From positions 186,001 through 250,000 of the forward strand of contig NZ_AULU01000006.1 in assembly GCF_000422445.1 (NCBI RefSeq): 64,000 nt of DNA, in the 5' to 3' direction. Origin of the DNA: Paenibacillus assamensis DSM 18201. GTDB taxonomy: Bacteria > Bacillota > Bacilli > Paenibacillales > Paenibacillaceae. This document shows positions 1 to 9,400 of this stretch, piece after piece. The notes beneath the pieces were generated by a model, which was given only the letters and a program-made list of their open reading frames with translations, made no database searches and was not told where the DNA came from. Within the stretch, counting starts at the first letter, position 1, and every line of letters starts with the position of its first letter. A program made the translations under genes and the position numbers.

Positions 1-110
1 AAGATGCTGCTAAAGCGGAGCGTCGAGTATCGACATTAATGGGAGATAAAGTCGAGCCGCGAAAGCGTTGGATTGTAGAGAACGTGGACTTTACGGAGTT
101 CGAAGAATAG
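1..110 (+). CDS. parE: DNA topoisomerase IV subunit B, C-terminal end (partial)
   Basis: The reading frame entering at base 3 encodes the last 35 residues of a type IIA topoisomerase B subunit and ends at TAG 108-110. The segment LMGDKVEPRKRWIVENV matches the conserved end of the ParE/GyrB Toprim region. parC starts 14 bases downstream, the usual parE-parC pair, so this is ParE rather than GyrB. The gene is cut by the window edge, so the ATPase and most of the Toprim domain cannot be seen. Confidence 0.93.
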   Translation, partial: DAAKAERRVSTLMGDKVEPRKRWIVENVDFTEFEE

Positions 111-124
111 AAGGGTGATTAGAG

Positions 125-2575
125 ATGAGCGTATCGGAACAGTTCAAGCCTGCGTTTCTAGAAGACGTAGTTGGTGACCGATTCGGTAGATACTCCAAAT
201 ACATTATTCAAGACAGAGCCATTCCTGACGTTAGGGATGGCTTGAAGCCAGTTCAGCGACGTATTTTGTTCGCGATGTATGATTCAGGTAATACATCAGA
301 TAAGCCTTATCGTAAGTCTGCCAAGACCGTCGGTGATGTAATGGGTAATTATCATCCGCATGGTGATTCATCTATTTATGACGGTATGGTACGTATGGCA
401 CAGCCTTGGAAAATGTCTCATGTACTCGTAGATGGGCATGGAAACTGGGGTTCCCTAGATGACGATCCAGCAGCAGCAATGCGTTATACAGAGGCAAGAC
501 TATCGCCAATTGCGAACGAGCTGCTGCGTGATATTGAAAAAGATACTGTATTGTTTAGAGCGAACTTTGATAATACAACGGAAGAGCCTTCGGTTCTCCC
601 AGCACGGTTCCCAAATTTACTTGTGAATGGTGTCAGCGGTATTTCTTCCGGATTTGCTACCGAGATACCTACACACAGTTTGCGTGAAATTATTGACGCT
701 TGTGTTGCGATGATCGATAAGCCTTCTATGGAACTTGATGAAGTGATGCAAATCGTTCAAGGTCCTGACTTCCCAACCGGTGGTATTATTATGGGGGAAG
801 AAGGAATCCGGGAAGCTTATCGGACTGGAAAAGGCCGAATCTACATTCGCTCCAAGACCGAAATCGAAGATTTGCGCGGTGGCAAGCAACAAATCGTTAT
901 TACGGAAATTCCTTATCAAGTTGTGAAGTCGCGCCTTGTTACAGCGATGGAGAACATTCGCTTGGAGAAGAAAGTGGATGGCATTGCTGAAGTACGGGAT
1001 GAGAGTGGCCGCGATGGATTGCGCATTGTGGTTGAACTAAAGAAAGAAGCGGATGCGCAAGGTATTTTGAACTATTTGTTCAAGAAGACGGATCTACAAG
1101 TTACTTATAACTTCAATATGGTTGCGATCGTGAATAAAGCTCCACAACAGCTTGGCATTATTCAAATATTGAAGGCTTATATTCAACATCAACGCGATGT
1201 GGTAACTGCACGTACACAATATGATTTGAATAAAGCGTTGGATCGTTCGCATGTATTAGAGGGTCTAGTTAAGGCATTAAATATATTGGACGAAGTCATC
1301 GCAACGATTAAAGCATCGAAAAATCGCCAAGATGCACAACTTAATCTCGTTAACCAATTCGGATTCACAGAACGTCAAGCAGACGCAATCTTAACGCTTC
1401 AATTGTATCGTTTAACGAATCTAGAACTAACAGCATTAACGAAAGAGTTGGATGAGATTAAGAAAAAGGTAGCAGAGCTTCAGCTAATTTTAAGTAATGA
1501 GCGTAAACTGCTGCAAGTCATCAAGAAAGAAATGACAGATATCCGTAATCGCTATGGCATTGATCGTCGATCCGTAGTACAAGGTGAGATTGAGGAGATC
1601 AAAGTCAATCTCGAAGTTATGGTTAATTCAGAAGATGTAATTGTAACGGTTTCCAATGATGGATATGTAAAGCGTACTAGTATGCTTTCATTCAATCGTT
1701 CAGGAGGAGAGTGGAACGGTTCAGGTGTGAAGGAAGGGGACCAAATCAGACATGTGTTCGAAGTAAATACACTTGATCGATTGTTGTTGTTTACACAACG
1801 AGGTCAATACTTCTCACTTCCGGTACATCTTGTGCCTGAATTTAAGTGGAAAGATAATGGTACCGCTATTGTCAACGTGATTCCGATTGCGAAAGAGGAT
1901 CGGGTTGTCGCCGTCATTCCAGTCAAGTCGTTCGAAGATGAATTACAATCACTCGTTTTCGTTACGAAGCGAGGTCAAGTAAAGCGAACGCTGCTTAAAG
2001 AATATGAGACGAATCGAAGCGCGGCAGTTGTTGCATGTAAAGTGGCTGACCAAGATGAGATAATCCATGTTTATGGTTCAAATATGTCTAATGATTTACT
2101 TCTTGTTACGAAGCAAGGCATGTCCATTCGTTTCGCAGAAAATGAAATCAATCCAATGGGACGAGCTGCTGCTGGTGTGCGTGGCATACAGCTGAAGGAT
2201 GAGGATTGTGTTGTTACTGCACTCAGTGTGAATGGAGATGAAGGGGAAATTACGATCTTGACCGATTTGGGCTGGGGCAAGCGTTCTTTGTTGCTTGATT
2301 ATGTCCAGCAGGGTCGAGGCGGTAAAGGGATGGCTAGCTTTGAGTTCAAGGAAGGCAAGCGTGTAAAGCCAAACGGTTCTGCTATTATGGGTGCTTTCTT
2401 TAGTAAGGAAGCTTATCCGATTTTCGCATTAACGGATGGTGGACGTACGTTATCCGTGTTAACCGAGAGGGCTCCACTTATGGATAGAAAGTCGATAGGT
2501 AAAGCACTGCTTCCATTAGAGAAGGATGAGCAGGTAGTCGATCTATTTGCGCTCCATCCTCCTCAGCATGCATAG
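125..2575 (+). CDS. parC: DNA topoisomerase IV subunit A
   Basis: 816 aa, the breakage-reunion subunit that works with ParE to decatenate daughter chromosomes. The N-terminal winged-helix/tower region contains the catalytic tyrosine Y121 in RYTEARLSP. The quinolone-resistance region [10 protein letters not shown] gives Ser82 and Asp86 at the two main resistance positions, the usual sensitive-type residues. The C-terminal part from about residue 500 is the repeated beta-pinwheel DNA-wrapping domain and lacks a clear GyrA box (QRRGG[KR]G), which supports ParC over GyrA. A GGGTG ribosome site precedes ATG 125. It is co-transcribed with parE upstream and converges with the small gene at 2588. Confidence 0.96.
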   Translation: MSVSEQFKPAFLEDVVGDRFGRYSKYIIQDRAIPDVRDGLKPVQRRILFAMYDSGNTSDKPYRKSAKTVGDVMGNYHPHGDSSIYDGMVRMAQPWKMSHVLVDGHGNWGSLDDDPAAAMRYTEARLSPIANELLRDIEKDTVLFRANFDNTTEEPSVLPARFPNLLVNGVSGISSGFATEIPTHSLREIIDACVAMIDKPSMELDEVMQIVQGPDFPTGGIIMGEEGIREAYRTGKGRIYIRSKTEIEDLRGGKQQIVITEIPYQVVKSRLVTAMENIRLEKKVDGIAEVRDESGRDGLRIVVELKKEADAQGILNYLFKKTDLQVTYNFNMVAIVNKAPQQLGIIQILKAYIQHQRDVVTARTQYDLNKALDRSHVLEGLVKALNILDEVIATIKASKNRQDAQLNLVNQFGFTERQADAILTLQLYRLTNLELTALTKELDEIKKKVAELQLILSNERKLLQVIKKEMTDIRNRYGIDRRSVVQGEIEEIKVNLEVMVNSEDVIVTVSNDGYVKRTSMLSFNRSGGEWNGSGVKEGDQIRHVFEVNTLDRLLLFTQRGQYFSLPVHLVPEFKWKDNGTAIVNVIPIAKEDRVVAVIPVKSFEDELQSLVFVTKRGQVKRTLLKEYETNRSAAVVACKVADQDEIIHVYGSNMSNDLLLVTKQGMSIRFAENEINPMGRAAAGVRGIQLKDEDCVVTALSVNGDEGEITILTDLGWGKRSLLLDYVQQGRGGKGMASFEFKEGKRVKPNGSAIMGAFFSKEAYPIFALTDGGRTLSVLTERAPLMDRKSIGKALLPLEKDEQVVDLFALHPPQHA

Positions 2576-2587
2576 AACGACGCTGGA

Positions 2588-2755
2588 TCAGTCATAAGGT
2601 TTATGAGGCGGGTCTAACAGTTCATTTAATTTCATCGTTAACTCCAACACGACCCACAGTGGTACCGGTTCATCCAATCGGTCTTGCCATTGTGGGTCTT
2701 TTATAATGCCGGCACGAACTGCGCGGTTGAATAAGTCCAGCTTCCACGTATCCAT
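2588..2755 (-). CDS. conserved small hypothetical protein (55 aa)
   Basis: The frame stays open to 2983, but an AAAGGAG site lies 7 bases before ATG 2755, giving a 55-aa protein that starts MDTWKLDLFNRAV. The more 5' part of the frame reads as non-coding sequence and overlaps the MarR promoter. The peptide is rich in Trp and Leu and acidic, with repeated DPQWQDRLDEP and PLWVVLEL elements; there is no signal peptide. It is tail-to-tail with parC, 12 bases apart. I do not recognise a characterised family; function unknown. Confidence 0.6.
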   Translation of the reverse strand: MDTWKLDLFNRAVRAGIIKDPQWQDRLDEPVPLWVVLELTMKLNELLDPPHKPYD

Positions 2756-2896
2756 CCTCATGCTCCTTTCGTTTTCAGAAATGAGATTGCCTACTTTATT
2801 GTATGAAGGTATTAGGCACAGTGTGAACGATATGACAAGTTTGACATGGAGTAGCGCTCTAATTCTTAGCATTTGTAAACATATGTGAAAGGGAAC

Positions 2897-2925
2897 GTGA
2901 CCATGAATGACAACTGTGGTATAAT
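2897..2925 (+). promoter_or_regulatory. sigma-A promoter of the MarR gene
   Basis: GTGACC (2897-2902), a 17-base spacer and TATAAT (2920-2925) with an extended TG element at 2917-2918. The MarR start codon is 47 bases downstream. Confidence 0.65.
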
Positions 2926-2971
2926 TTAGTTGTTTTTGTAGGTACGGGACAGTGTTGGAGAGGGTGGTCGG

Positions 2972-3475
2972 ATGCATGCTCACGATTTTGCGAAAGTATG
3001 GTCTAAATTAACAAAAGATTATCGCAACGTTATGGACGAGGCGTTAGCCCCTAGTTTGACGGACAGTCAGCTTATTGTGTTGGAAAAGGTGGCGGAACAT
3101 AAGCGTTTGAAGCCTTCCGCATTAATTCCTTATTTAGAAACGACAGCAGCAGCTGTAACGACATTGTTAGACCGTATGGAGAAAAATGCATTAATAAGCC
3201 GCGAACGTGATCAAGAAGATCGACGTATCGTATGGGTTAGTTTAACTTCATTCGGAGAACAAGAGATGAACAGAGGCTTGGCTGCGCGTGAATCTTACTG
3301 GAATGAACTTCTAAATCGAATTTCAGCACACAATCAGCAACTATTGTTGTTATTACTTCATAAGCTGACTCAATCACCAATCGATCAGCTCACGAATGCG
3401 ACGAAAAAGCAACAGTCAGAATTAACAAGCGTCGCAGCTTCTTCTTTGGCTGAATCCGCACATCATCCAATTTGA
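2972..3475 (+). CDS. MarR family transcriptional regulator
   Basis: 167 aa, winged-helix DNA-binding repressor. Residues about 25-100 form the wHTH: the recognition segment SALIPYLETTAAAVTTLLDRMEK is followed by the wing signature RERDQEDRRIVWVSLT, typical of MarR proteins. The C-terminal helices are Leu-rich, as expected for the dimer interface, with a polar tail after residue 140. GGAGAGG precedes the ATG. It stands alone, with its own promoter and a terminator-like hairpin after it; no adjacent target is obvious, so the ligand and regulon are unknown. Confidence 0.88.
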   Translation: MHAHDFAKVWSKLTKDYRNVMDEALAPSLTDSQLIVLEKVAEHKRLKPSALIPYLETTAAAVTTLLDRMEKNALISRERDQEDRRIVWVSLTSFGEQEMNRGLAARESYWNELLNRISAHNQQLLLLLLHKLTQSPIDQLTNATKKQQSELTSVAASSLAESAHHPI

Positions 3476-3622
3476 CATCCTTGGAAGTATAAACTTGACG
3501 CTCTATTCCTTATATATGTAACAGCTAAATGTGTCATCAGATTTACCAATAAACAATTATTTTTCAAAGAAATTATGTTTACATTAGTGGATCTTGCTCT
3601 TTTTTTCAAAGAAACAAATAAT

Positions 3623-3670
3623 AGGTTGCCACAGCTGTGATGAAAGTGCAGCTGCGGCAACCTAATCTAT
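3623..3670. terminator. bidirectional terminator-like hairpin between MarR and the pseudouridine synthase
   Basis: A 14-bp stem with one mismatch (AGGTTGCC-CAGCTG, 3623-3637, pairing with 3649-3663). The minus side is followed by a T-rich stretch, the plus side by a weak ATTTTG run. A second small hairpin, TCCTGC/GCAGGA, lies at 3712-3727. Confidence 0.6.
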
Positions 3671-3763
3671 TTTGTACCTATTCGTTTCGCTCGCATCATG
3701 CTTACGAATTGTCCTGCATTTGCAGGAACTTTTGGCATCCGTACTCGTTATTGTAGATTAACA

Positions 3764-4462
3764 CTATAAACTTCCCCACATATCCCACGGATAGACTTGT
3801 GGGGGACTGCAAGTGAAGCTCATCTGTTCCTTCAATGTTGGATGAGGGAATGCTAATTTGTACGACCACAAGGCAATTTGCTGGCCAGGTTTGTTCACGT
3901 TAGCACCATATCGTTGATCTCCATATAGCGGGCAGCCAATCGTTTGCATTTGGACTCGAATTTGATGTGATCTGCCGGTATGAAGCTGGATGCGTATGAG
4001 GGACAGTCCTTCTTTGTGCTCTAGCACTTCATAGTCCAAACGAGCTTCTTTTGCTCCGGGCGTATGAGCGGGCACAGCACGTACGTTATTTGTGCGAGTA
4101 TCCTTCAACAAATAGTGTGTTAGGCTCCCAGATAGGGCGCCAGGACGGCCGTGGACGACTGTGAGATATTGCTTGTCTAGCTCATGCTTCCGTACGGTAT
4201 CGGACAATCGGGAAGCTGCTTTGGATGTTTTAGCAAATACCATAGCTCCGCCAACAGGGCGATCTAGCCTATGTACGAGCCCCATATATACATTGCCAGG
4301 CTTGTTATAGCGAGTTTTGACATCATGCTTAAGTAGGGTGAGCATATCTAAATCTTGCGTAGAATCAGCCTGTGACAATATGTTCACAGGCTTTTCTACA
4401 ACAAGTATATGATTATCCTCAAATACAATTGGGACAGACGGATAGGAGCCGCCGTTCATCAT
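3764..4462 (-). CDS. RluA/RluD family RNA pseudouridine synthase
   Basis: 232 aa from ATG 4462. Converts uridine to pseudouridine in rRNA or tRNA. The catalytic motif is HRLDRPVGG with Asp67; LIRIQLHTGRSHQIRVQ and PLYGDQRYG are the conserved motifs further on. There is no N-terminal S4 domain, so it belongs to the short RluA-type group. The start codon overlaps the stop of the upstream methyltransferase (ATGA, 4462-4459) and GGGAG sits just before it, which suggests translational coupling. A longer frame to 4489 is less likely because it lies inside the methyltransferase with no ribosome site. The target uridine cannot be told from sequence. Confidence 0.88.
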   Translation of the reverse strand: MMNGGSYPSVPIVFEDNHILVVEKPVNILSQADSTQDLDMLTLLKHDVKTRYNKPGNVYMGLVHRLDRPVGGAMVFAKTSKAASRLSDTVRKHELDKQYLTVVHGRPGALSGSLTHYLLKDTRTNNVRAVPAHTPGAKEARLDYEVLEHKEGLSLIRIQLHTGRSHQIRVQMQTIGCPLYGDQRYGANVNKPGQQIALWSYKLAFPHPTLKEQMSFTCSPPQVYPWDMWGSL

Positions 4463-5325
4463 GACTCCCAACGTCCTAGTATACCGCAAGGCAGTACCAT
4501 GCCGGAGTTCGTAATTGGTAATCCAATCTCACCGCAAGTAATTTTGCCTTCATAACGCTTTTTCATCGTCATCGTTAACAAATTATCCAATACAGTAGGA
4601 GAAAGTCCTGTCGTATAGGAGTTAATTAACATAAACAAAGGATTGTCAGACATAATTGTCGTACAGAATTCCAAGAATGGATATAGGCTTTCCTCTAGTT
4701 TCCACGTTTCACCGTTAGGTCCGCGACCATAAGAAGGAGGGTCCATAATAATCGCATCATATTTATTGCCACGACGCTGCTCACGTTGTACGAACTTGAA
4801 CACATCATCGGTAATAAAACGAATTGGACGGTCCGCAAGACCTGACAGCTGAGCATTTTCTTTTGCCCATTGAACCATACCTTTAGCGGCATCGACATGA
4901 CATACTTGTGCCCCGGCAGAAGCGCACGCTAATGTCGCTCCACCTGTATAGGCGAACAGATTAAGTACTTTAATGGGACGGTTTGCATTTGCTATTTTAT
5001 CCATCATCCATGCCCAGTTCACAGCTTGTTCAGGGAACAGACCCGTGTGCTTAAAGCTTGTCGGCTTAATATGGAACTTCAAATCACGGTATTGTATCGA
5101 CCAGCGCTCAGGAATCGGCTTCTTCATATCCCACTGTCCACCGCCGGATGAACTACGAGAATAATGTCCGTGTACATTTTTCCACTGATGATTCTCGTTT
5201 GCGATTGGCCAAATAATTTGAGGGTCAGGACGACGCAGGACGACATCGCCCCAACGCTCCAATTTTTCCCCGTTTCCAGTATCTATCAATTCGTAGTCTT
5301 TCCAATTTTGCTCCATGTATAGCAT
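4459..5325 (-). CDS. class I SAM-dependent methyltransferase, RlmI-like
   Basis: 288 aa. A Rossmann-fold methyltransferase of the group that includes the 23S rRNA m5C enzyme RlmI. Motif I NLFAYTGG (122-129) binds SAM, VCHVDAAKGMVQWAKENA follows, and motif IV DPPSYGRG (195-202) is the catalytic/base-binding loop. The N-terminal 100 residues include LERWGDVVLRRPDPQIIWP, seen in this subfamily. Start chosen at ATG 5325 because AAGGAAGGAAG lies 7 bases before it; the frame extends to 5424 without a ribosome site. Coupled to the pseudouridine synthase, so a shared rRNA-modification role is inferred. Confidence 0.85.
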   Translation of the reverse strand: MLYMEQNWKDYELIDTGNGEKLERWGDVVLRRPDPQIIWPIANENHQWKNVHGHYSRSSSGGGQWDMKKPIPERWSIQYRDLKFHIKPTSFKHTGLFPEQAVNWAWMMDKIANANRPIKVLNLFAYTGGATLACASAGAQVCHVDAAKGMVQWAKENAQLSGLADRPIRFITDDVFKFVQREQRRGNKYDAIIMDPPSYGRGPNGETWKLEESLYPFLEFCTTIMSDNPLFMLINSYTTGLSPTVLDNLLTMTMKKRYEGKITCGEIGLPITNSGMVLPCGILGRWES

Positions 5326-5436
5326 ATCCAGTCTTCCTTCCTTGTCATCAAAAAAATCACTAAATCTTATTGTACTACAAAAGAAGGGGTTCATTCTACT
5401 GTGAGATAAGGAAAGGTGAGACATCGATAAAAAAAG

Positions 5437-6132
5437 CTACTCATTCACAAGGAATTTGTAGCCTACGCCTCTTACCGTTACAATATATCGCGGGTTGGTG
5501 GGATCGGGTTCTATTTTTTTGCGAAGATTGCTGATATGAACCATTAATGTTCTTGTATCACCAAAGCTTTCAGAATTCCAAATTAGCTGGTACAATTGCT
5601 CCAAGCGAAATACTTTATTTGGGGTCTGAGCTAGGTGTGAAAGCAGATCGAATTCTTTAGACGACAGTGAAATGAGACGTCCATTTGTTTTGACGGTGTG
5701 ACTATTAAGATCGATTTCTAGTCCGGGATAAGCTAGCAGCGTGTTGTTTTCTGCTGATTTATGCAAAGTCGTACGTCGAAGATGCGCCTTTACTCGTGCA
5801 ACTAATTGGCTTGGACTGAATGGCTTCGTTATGTAGTCATCTCCGCCAATAGTAAGACCTAAAATAATATCAACATCATCGCTTTTACAACTGATGAAAA
5901 GGACGGGGACATTTGAAGTTTTTCTAATTTCTTTACAAACTTCAATCCCATCTAATGATTTTAGTAGAATATCAAGTATAATAAGATCGGGTTTCACTTC
6001 ACCAACGAGCTGCAGTGCATCATAGCCATTGTCTGCAACTACGACTTGAAATCCCTCCCGTCTTAAATACAAGGAGATTAGCTCTGTAATCTCAGTTTCA
6101 TCATCTACTACAAGTATTCTGGCAGCACTCAT
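5437..6132 (-). CDS. OmpR/PhoB family response regulator
   Basis: 231 aa. Receiver domain 1-120 with the acidic pair D10-D11, phospho-acceptor D54 (LIILDIL), Ser81 at the Thr/Ser switch position and Lys103 (YITKPFSP). The C-terminal winged-helix domain, about 130-228, ends in VRGVGYKFLVNE, the usual OmpR-type ending. It is divergent from the histidine kinase at 6251, its probable partner, across a 118-base shared intergenic region. The signal and target genes are unknown. Confidence 0.93.
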   Translation of the reverse strand: MSAARILVVDDETEITELISLYLRREGFQVVVADNGYDALQLVGEVKPDLIILDILLKSLDGIEVCKEIRKTSNVPVLFISCKSDDVDIILGLTIGGDDYITKPFSPSQLVARVKAHLRRTTLHKSAENNTLLAYPGLEIDLNSHTVKTNGRLISLSSKEFDLLSHLAQTPNKVFRLEQLYQLIWNSESFGDTRTLMVHISNLRKKIEPDPTNPRYIVTVRGVGYKFLVNE

Positions 6133-6250
6133 CTTGGCTATTCACCTCCACATCTCATATTATAGCGAACAATGGTAGAAGATGACAACTCAGTAAGTGA
6201 GAGTAGTTGTCGAATAAGCCAAGCAGGAAATTATATATGGCAGCGAGTAA

Positions 6251-8350
6251 GTGTACTGGGGGTGTTTTCGCATCAAAAAGCTATCCTTTCATGCATTTGT
6301 AGCACTAGCAGTACTAGTTATCATAGTCATTCAACTTATTGGAGATATTTCACAATCCAAGATTGCGCCACAAGTACAATATGGTGTATTGAATTTGCGA
6401 AATTGGAATTTTGAAAAAGACGGGGCCGTTACGCTTAACGGAAAGTGGGAGTTCAATTGGAATGAGCTGCGTACACCAGAAATGTTTGCTGTGAGCAAAG
6501 ATCAGCATTATGTATCCATCCCGAAGTTGTGGAATCAAGTTGAATTGAACGGTGTTCCGCTTAGCGGTACAGGCTATGCATCCTATCGAGTTCAAATTTT
6601 TAAAAACTCATCTGAAGTTCTTCTTGGCTTATGGATGCCTGGCGCATTTAGCTCCTATAACATCTGGGTCAATGGCAAGCTGTACATAAAAGAAGGTGTA
6701 GTGGCAGATAACGCTGATGCAGCAGTCCCTTCTTTTAGAAATCGTTTAATTATGATTCCTGCACCAAAAGATAAATTGGATCTGGTTATCCAAGTAGCAA
6801 ACTTTGCACATCATAAGGGCGGGATTTCTGCGGCACCAGAGATTGGAACTGTAAATCAAATGACTCGTAAAAGCAAACTGGAGACAGCCAAGGATTCGCT
6901 TATTTTTGGATGTCTATTTATTATCGGGTTGTATCAGTTCGGTATGTTTATGGGAAGGCGAAGAGAGAAGTTTACATTCTTTTTTGGATTGCTTTGCCTC
7001 GCTATTGCTGTAAGAATGCTTACTCTAGGCGATGTGATGCTTATGTATTGGACTTCATGGTATCGATGGACTGGGCTCATAAGATTAGATTATTGTCTGA
7101 TTACGATCGCTGTAATGGCAGGTGTCAGCTTTGTTCATTATTTATTTAAGGAAGAAACACTTCAAAAATTCTACTTCACTTTGATAGGCATTGGTTTACT
7201 ATTTTTGCTCATTACTTTGACGCTATCACCATTATTATTCACATCGATTCTTATTCTATATCAAATCTATATCGTTTTTGCGGTTGTTTTCTCCATTATC
7301 GTTACGGTTCGTGCCATCCAGAGTCAGCGGACGGGTGCCACGATCACCTTATTAGGATTTATCATTTTTGCCGTGTTTATTTTTAACGATATTTTATACT
7401 ATCAAGGATTTGCCCCGATTCGGGATTTGGCTCCATTTGGGCTTGTTATTTGTGTACTTATGCAATCTCTAATGCTATCTCGACGTATCTCAAAAGCAAT
7501 GGGGGATGTGGAATCGCTCTACTTCGAATTACGAGAGTTGAATGCTGGACTTGAAACGAGGATTGAGCACCGTACTTCAGAGTTGGTGCGGATGAATGAA
7601 AGTTTAGAATCCAAAAATGATGAGCTGGAACGGATGGAACGCTCACGCAGACATTTGTTATCGAATATATCTCATGACTTACGAACTCCGATGACGTTAA
7701 TTAGAGGATATTTGGAAGCACTCTACGACGATGTTATTGTTGAACCTGACGAACAAAAAAAATATGTAAAACTTATGCTTAACAAAATTAATAGCTTAAA
7801 TCATTTGATTGAGGACTTGTTCGAATTATCTAAGTTGGAGGCTCGCCAGGTCAACGTAGAAATGGTAGATGTACGTTTGGAGCGCTTCATTTCTCATATC
7901 GAAGAACAATATGAATTAGAATTGCGTGCAAGGGGACTGATGTTTGCTTGTTACAATTTAACGTATCGAGATGCCCCTCCGGTAAGTTTGAATCTTAGAA
8001 TGGACTTGGATAGAATGACACAAGTATTGGATAATATCATATACAATGCTGTCAAATTTACCCCAACCGGAGGAAAGATAAGCATACGCTTTCAATATGT
8101 TGTATCTAAATCTTGTATACATATTTCAATTAACGATACAGGGGTTGGGATTGATTCAGAAGACTTGCCCTATATTTTTGATCGCTTCTACAAAAAAGAT
8201 AAATCTCGCAATTCAGCTGTAGGCGGTAGTGGATTAGGGTTGTCGATTGCCAAAGAAATTGTAGAACTTCATCATGGTCGAATATGGGCACAAAGTGCAT
8301 ATGGGCAAGGAAGTACGTTTCATATCGAACTTCCTGTATATGACCTATAA
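6251..8350 (+). CDS. membrane sensor histidine kinase with 7TM-DISM-like sensor
   Basis: About 699 aa. One N-terminal membrane helix (about 14-32) is followed by an extracytoplasmic beta-rich domain (about 45-205, with LNGKWEFNW and YNIWVNGKLY, like carbohydrate-binding jelly-roll folds). Seven hydrophobic helices (about 212-410) resemble 7TMR-DISM proteins. A coiled coil (about 418-465) leads to HisKA with phospho-acceptor His475 in SNISHDLRTP and a HATPase domain (NAVKFTPTGG, DTGVGI, GGSGLGLSI). Probably paired with the divergent response regulator. The start is uncertain: GTG 6251 has no good ribosome site, whereas GGGGGTG lies 7 bases before ATC 6272, which would give a natural KKLSFHAF start. 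Confidence 0.88.
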   Translation: MYWGCFRIKKLSFHAFVALAVLVIIVIQLIGDISQSKIAPQVQYGVLNLRNWNFEKDGAVTLNGKWEFNWNELRTPEMFAVSKDQHYVSIPKLWNQVELNGVPLSGTGYASYRVQIFKNSSEVLLGLWMPGAFSSYNIWVNGKLYIKEGVVADNADAAVPSFRNRLIMIPAPKDKLDLVIQVANFAHHKGGISAAPEIGTVNQMTRKSKLETAKDSLIFGCLFIIGLYQFGMFMGRRREKFTFFFGLLCLAIAVRMLTLGDVMLMYWTSWYRWTGLIRLDYCLITIAVMAGVSFVHYLFKEETLQKFYFTLIGIGLLFLLITLTLSPLLFTSILILYQIYIVFAVVFSIIVTVRAIQSQRTGATITLLGFIIFAVFIFNDILYYQGFAPIRDLAPFGLVICVLMQSLMLSRRISKAMGDVESLYFELRELNAGLETRIEHRTSELVRMNESLESKNDELERMERSRRHLLSNISHDLRTPMTLIRGYLEALYDDVIVEPDEQKKYVKLMLNKINSLNHLIEDLFELSKLEARQVNVEMVDVRLERFISHIEEQYELELRARGLMFACYNLTYRDAPPVSLNLRMDLDRMTQVLDNIIYNAVKFTPTGGKISIRFQYVVSKSCIHISINDTGVGIDSEDLPYIFDRFYKKDKSRNSAVGGSGLGLSIAKEIVELHHGRIWAQSAYGQGSTFHIELPVYDL

Positions 8351-8668
8351 TTTTGAATTTGATTGTTTCATAGCGTGCTGCATCATATGAAGAGTTTGCT
8401 CTCGTGACTGCTCATCCATGGCTTGCCATAGTTGAAGCAGTCTTTTTGTTTCTTGGGGCTCATGATCTTGCAGGTCGGAGTTTATAAGATAGTCAATGGA
8501 TACGTCAAATAGATTCGAAAGTTTACGAACTGTATCATACACAGGCTGTCGGCTGTTTATTTCGTAATGGCTGTATGCCGAGCGCGTCACCCCAATGTAT
8601 CTTGCTACTTCCTCTTGCGATAGTTTGCGAGAAATGCGCAGGCGTCGCAATCTTTCTCCGATCGTCAT
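8345..8668 (-). CDS. XRE/Cro family helix-turn-helix regulator
   Basis: 107 aa. The N-terminal HTH (residues 4-58) has LSQEEVARYIGVTRSAYSHYE, the classic XRE recognition region, then VYDTVRKLSNLFDVSIDYLI. The C-terminal 45 residues are helical, acidic and Gln-rich and may serve in dimerisation or sensing. ATG 8668 has AAGGAG 8 bases upstream. It converges with the kinase gene, overlapping its end by 6 bases. It has its own promoter with an internal palindrome, so it is likely autoregulated. Confidence 0.9.
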   Translation of the reverse strand: MTIGERLRRLRISRKLSQEEVARYIGVTRSAYSHYEINSRQPVYDTVRKLSNLFDVSIDYLINSDLQDHEPQETKRLLQLWQAMDEQSREQTLHMMQHAMKQSNSKL

Positions 8669-8731
8669 ATGGGAATACTCCTTCGTTTATTAGATTAGTC
8701 AGATATGGTGAATGATGTAGCTGATAGTTGT

Positions 8732-8760
8732 ACTTTATGATACAAAATGTATCGTGTCAA
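8732..8760 (-). promoter_or_regulatory. promoter of the XRE gene with operator palindrome in the spacer
   Basis: On the minus strand: TTGACA (8760-8755), a 17-base spacer, TAAAGT (8737-8732). The spacer contains the perfect palindrome GATACATTTTGTATC (8753-8739). This placement is typical of an autorepressor operator. Confidence 0.7.
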
Positions 8761-8849
8761 GATTATTTTGCCGTCTATTTTTGATAAGTCTAGCATTTGT
8801 CCAAGCGAGAGTTTGTGAAATACATATAGTAGTAGTGGAGGTGAAGCCA

Positions 8850-9263
8850 ATGTCTACATTTGTAGATAGTCAAATTTCGCAAAATGCGAGTTATGCAGGT
8901 TCGATTGCGGTTCCACTAACTGCTGCTCCAGTCTTATTTGGAACATTAGGAATCAATTTAGCAACAGCTACCACAAACACACGAGTAGAATTGAGTGCAA
9001 CGGTTGCTGTTACGACATTGTTAGCAGTATTAGGAACGGTCACAATTTTAATTTTCCGTGACACAACCCAAATTTATTCGGCAACGACAGCACTTCCTGT
9101 TAACGCTCTTGATACGCTTACTTTTACGGTTTCAGCAACAGATTTTAACGTTCCAACAACGCCTAGTTTCCCAATCTATACTGCATACGTGCTCGGTAGT
9201 GGTATCAATCTAGCGAACCGCACAGGTCCAGAAAGCTTAAGCGCTGTAGCTGTCTCTGACTAA
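8850..9263 (+). CDS. Thr/Val/Ala-rich beta protein of unknown function (137 aa)
   Basis: 137 aa from ATG 8850, chosen because GGAGGTG lies 6 bases before it; the frame stays open upstream to 8754 but has no ribosome site there. No signal peptide or obvious membrane helix. The composition (Thr, Ala, Val, Leu) and alternating pattern, for example RVELSATVAVTTLLAVLGTV and TILIFRDTTQIYSATTALP, suggest a beta sandwich. It recalls in a general way the C-terminal domains of exosporium or spore-surface proteins of Bacillales, but I cannot assign it. Followed by its own terminator. Confidence 0.7.
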   Translation: MSTFVDSQISQNASYAGSIAVPLTAAPVLFGTLGINLATATTNTRVELSATVAVTTLLAVLGTVTILIFRDTTQIYSATTALPVNALDTLTFTVSATDFNVPTTPSFPIYTAYVLGSGINLANRTGPESLSAVAVSD

Positions 9264-9290
9264 TCATTAAATAAATGGTTATGCAGCTTT

Positions 9291-9330
9291 GAAAGGGGAG
9301 GGCATTAGGCTCATCCCCTTTTCTTATCTT
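9291..9330 (+). terminator. rho-independent terminator after the 137-aa gene
   Basis: Stem AAAGGGGA / TCCCCTTT (9292-9299 and 9314-9321) followed by TTCTTATCTT. Confidence 0.75.
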
Positions 9331-9400
9331 GCCGCGTTGTATACACATTCATTTGTCGTTATAGCTGCATAATATAAAGATGAGAGGAGGGGGGCGGATA

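Noticed and set aside
2756-2983. Upstream extension of the 55-aa gene to an ATG at 2983
   Set aside because: It runs through the MarR promoter, lacks a ribosome site, and its translation does not look protein-like, unlike the 55-aa part.
8822-8830. CATATAGTA, a perfect match to a sigma-K -10 element, before the 137-aa protein gene
   Set aside because: Transcription would start inside the ribosome site at about 8837, and no fitting -35 is seen, so it is probably chance.
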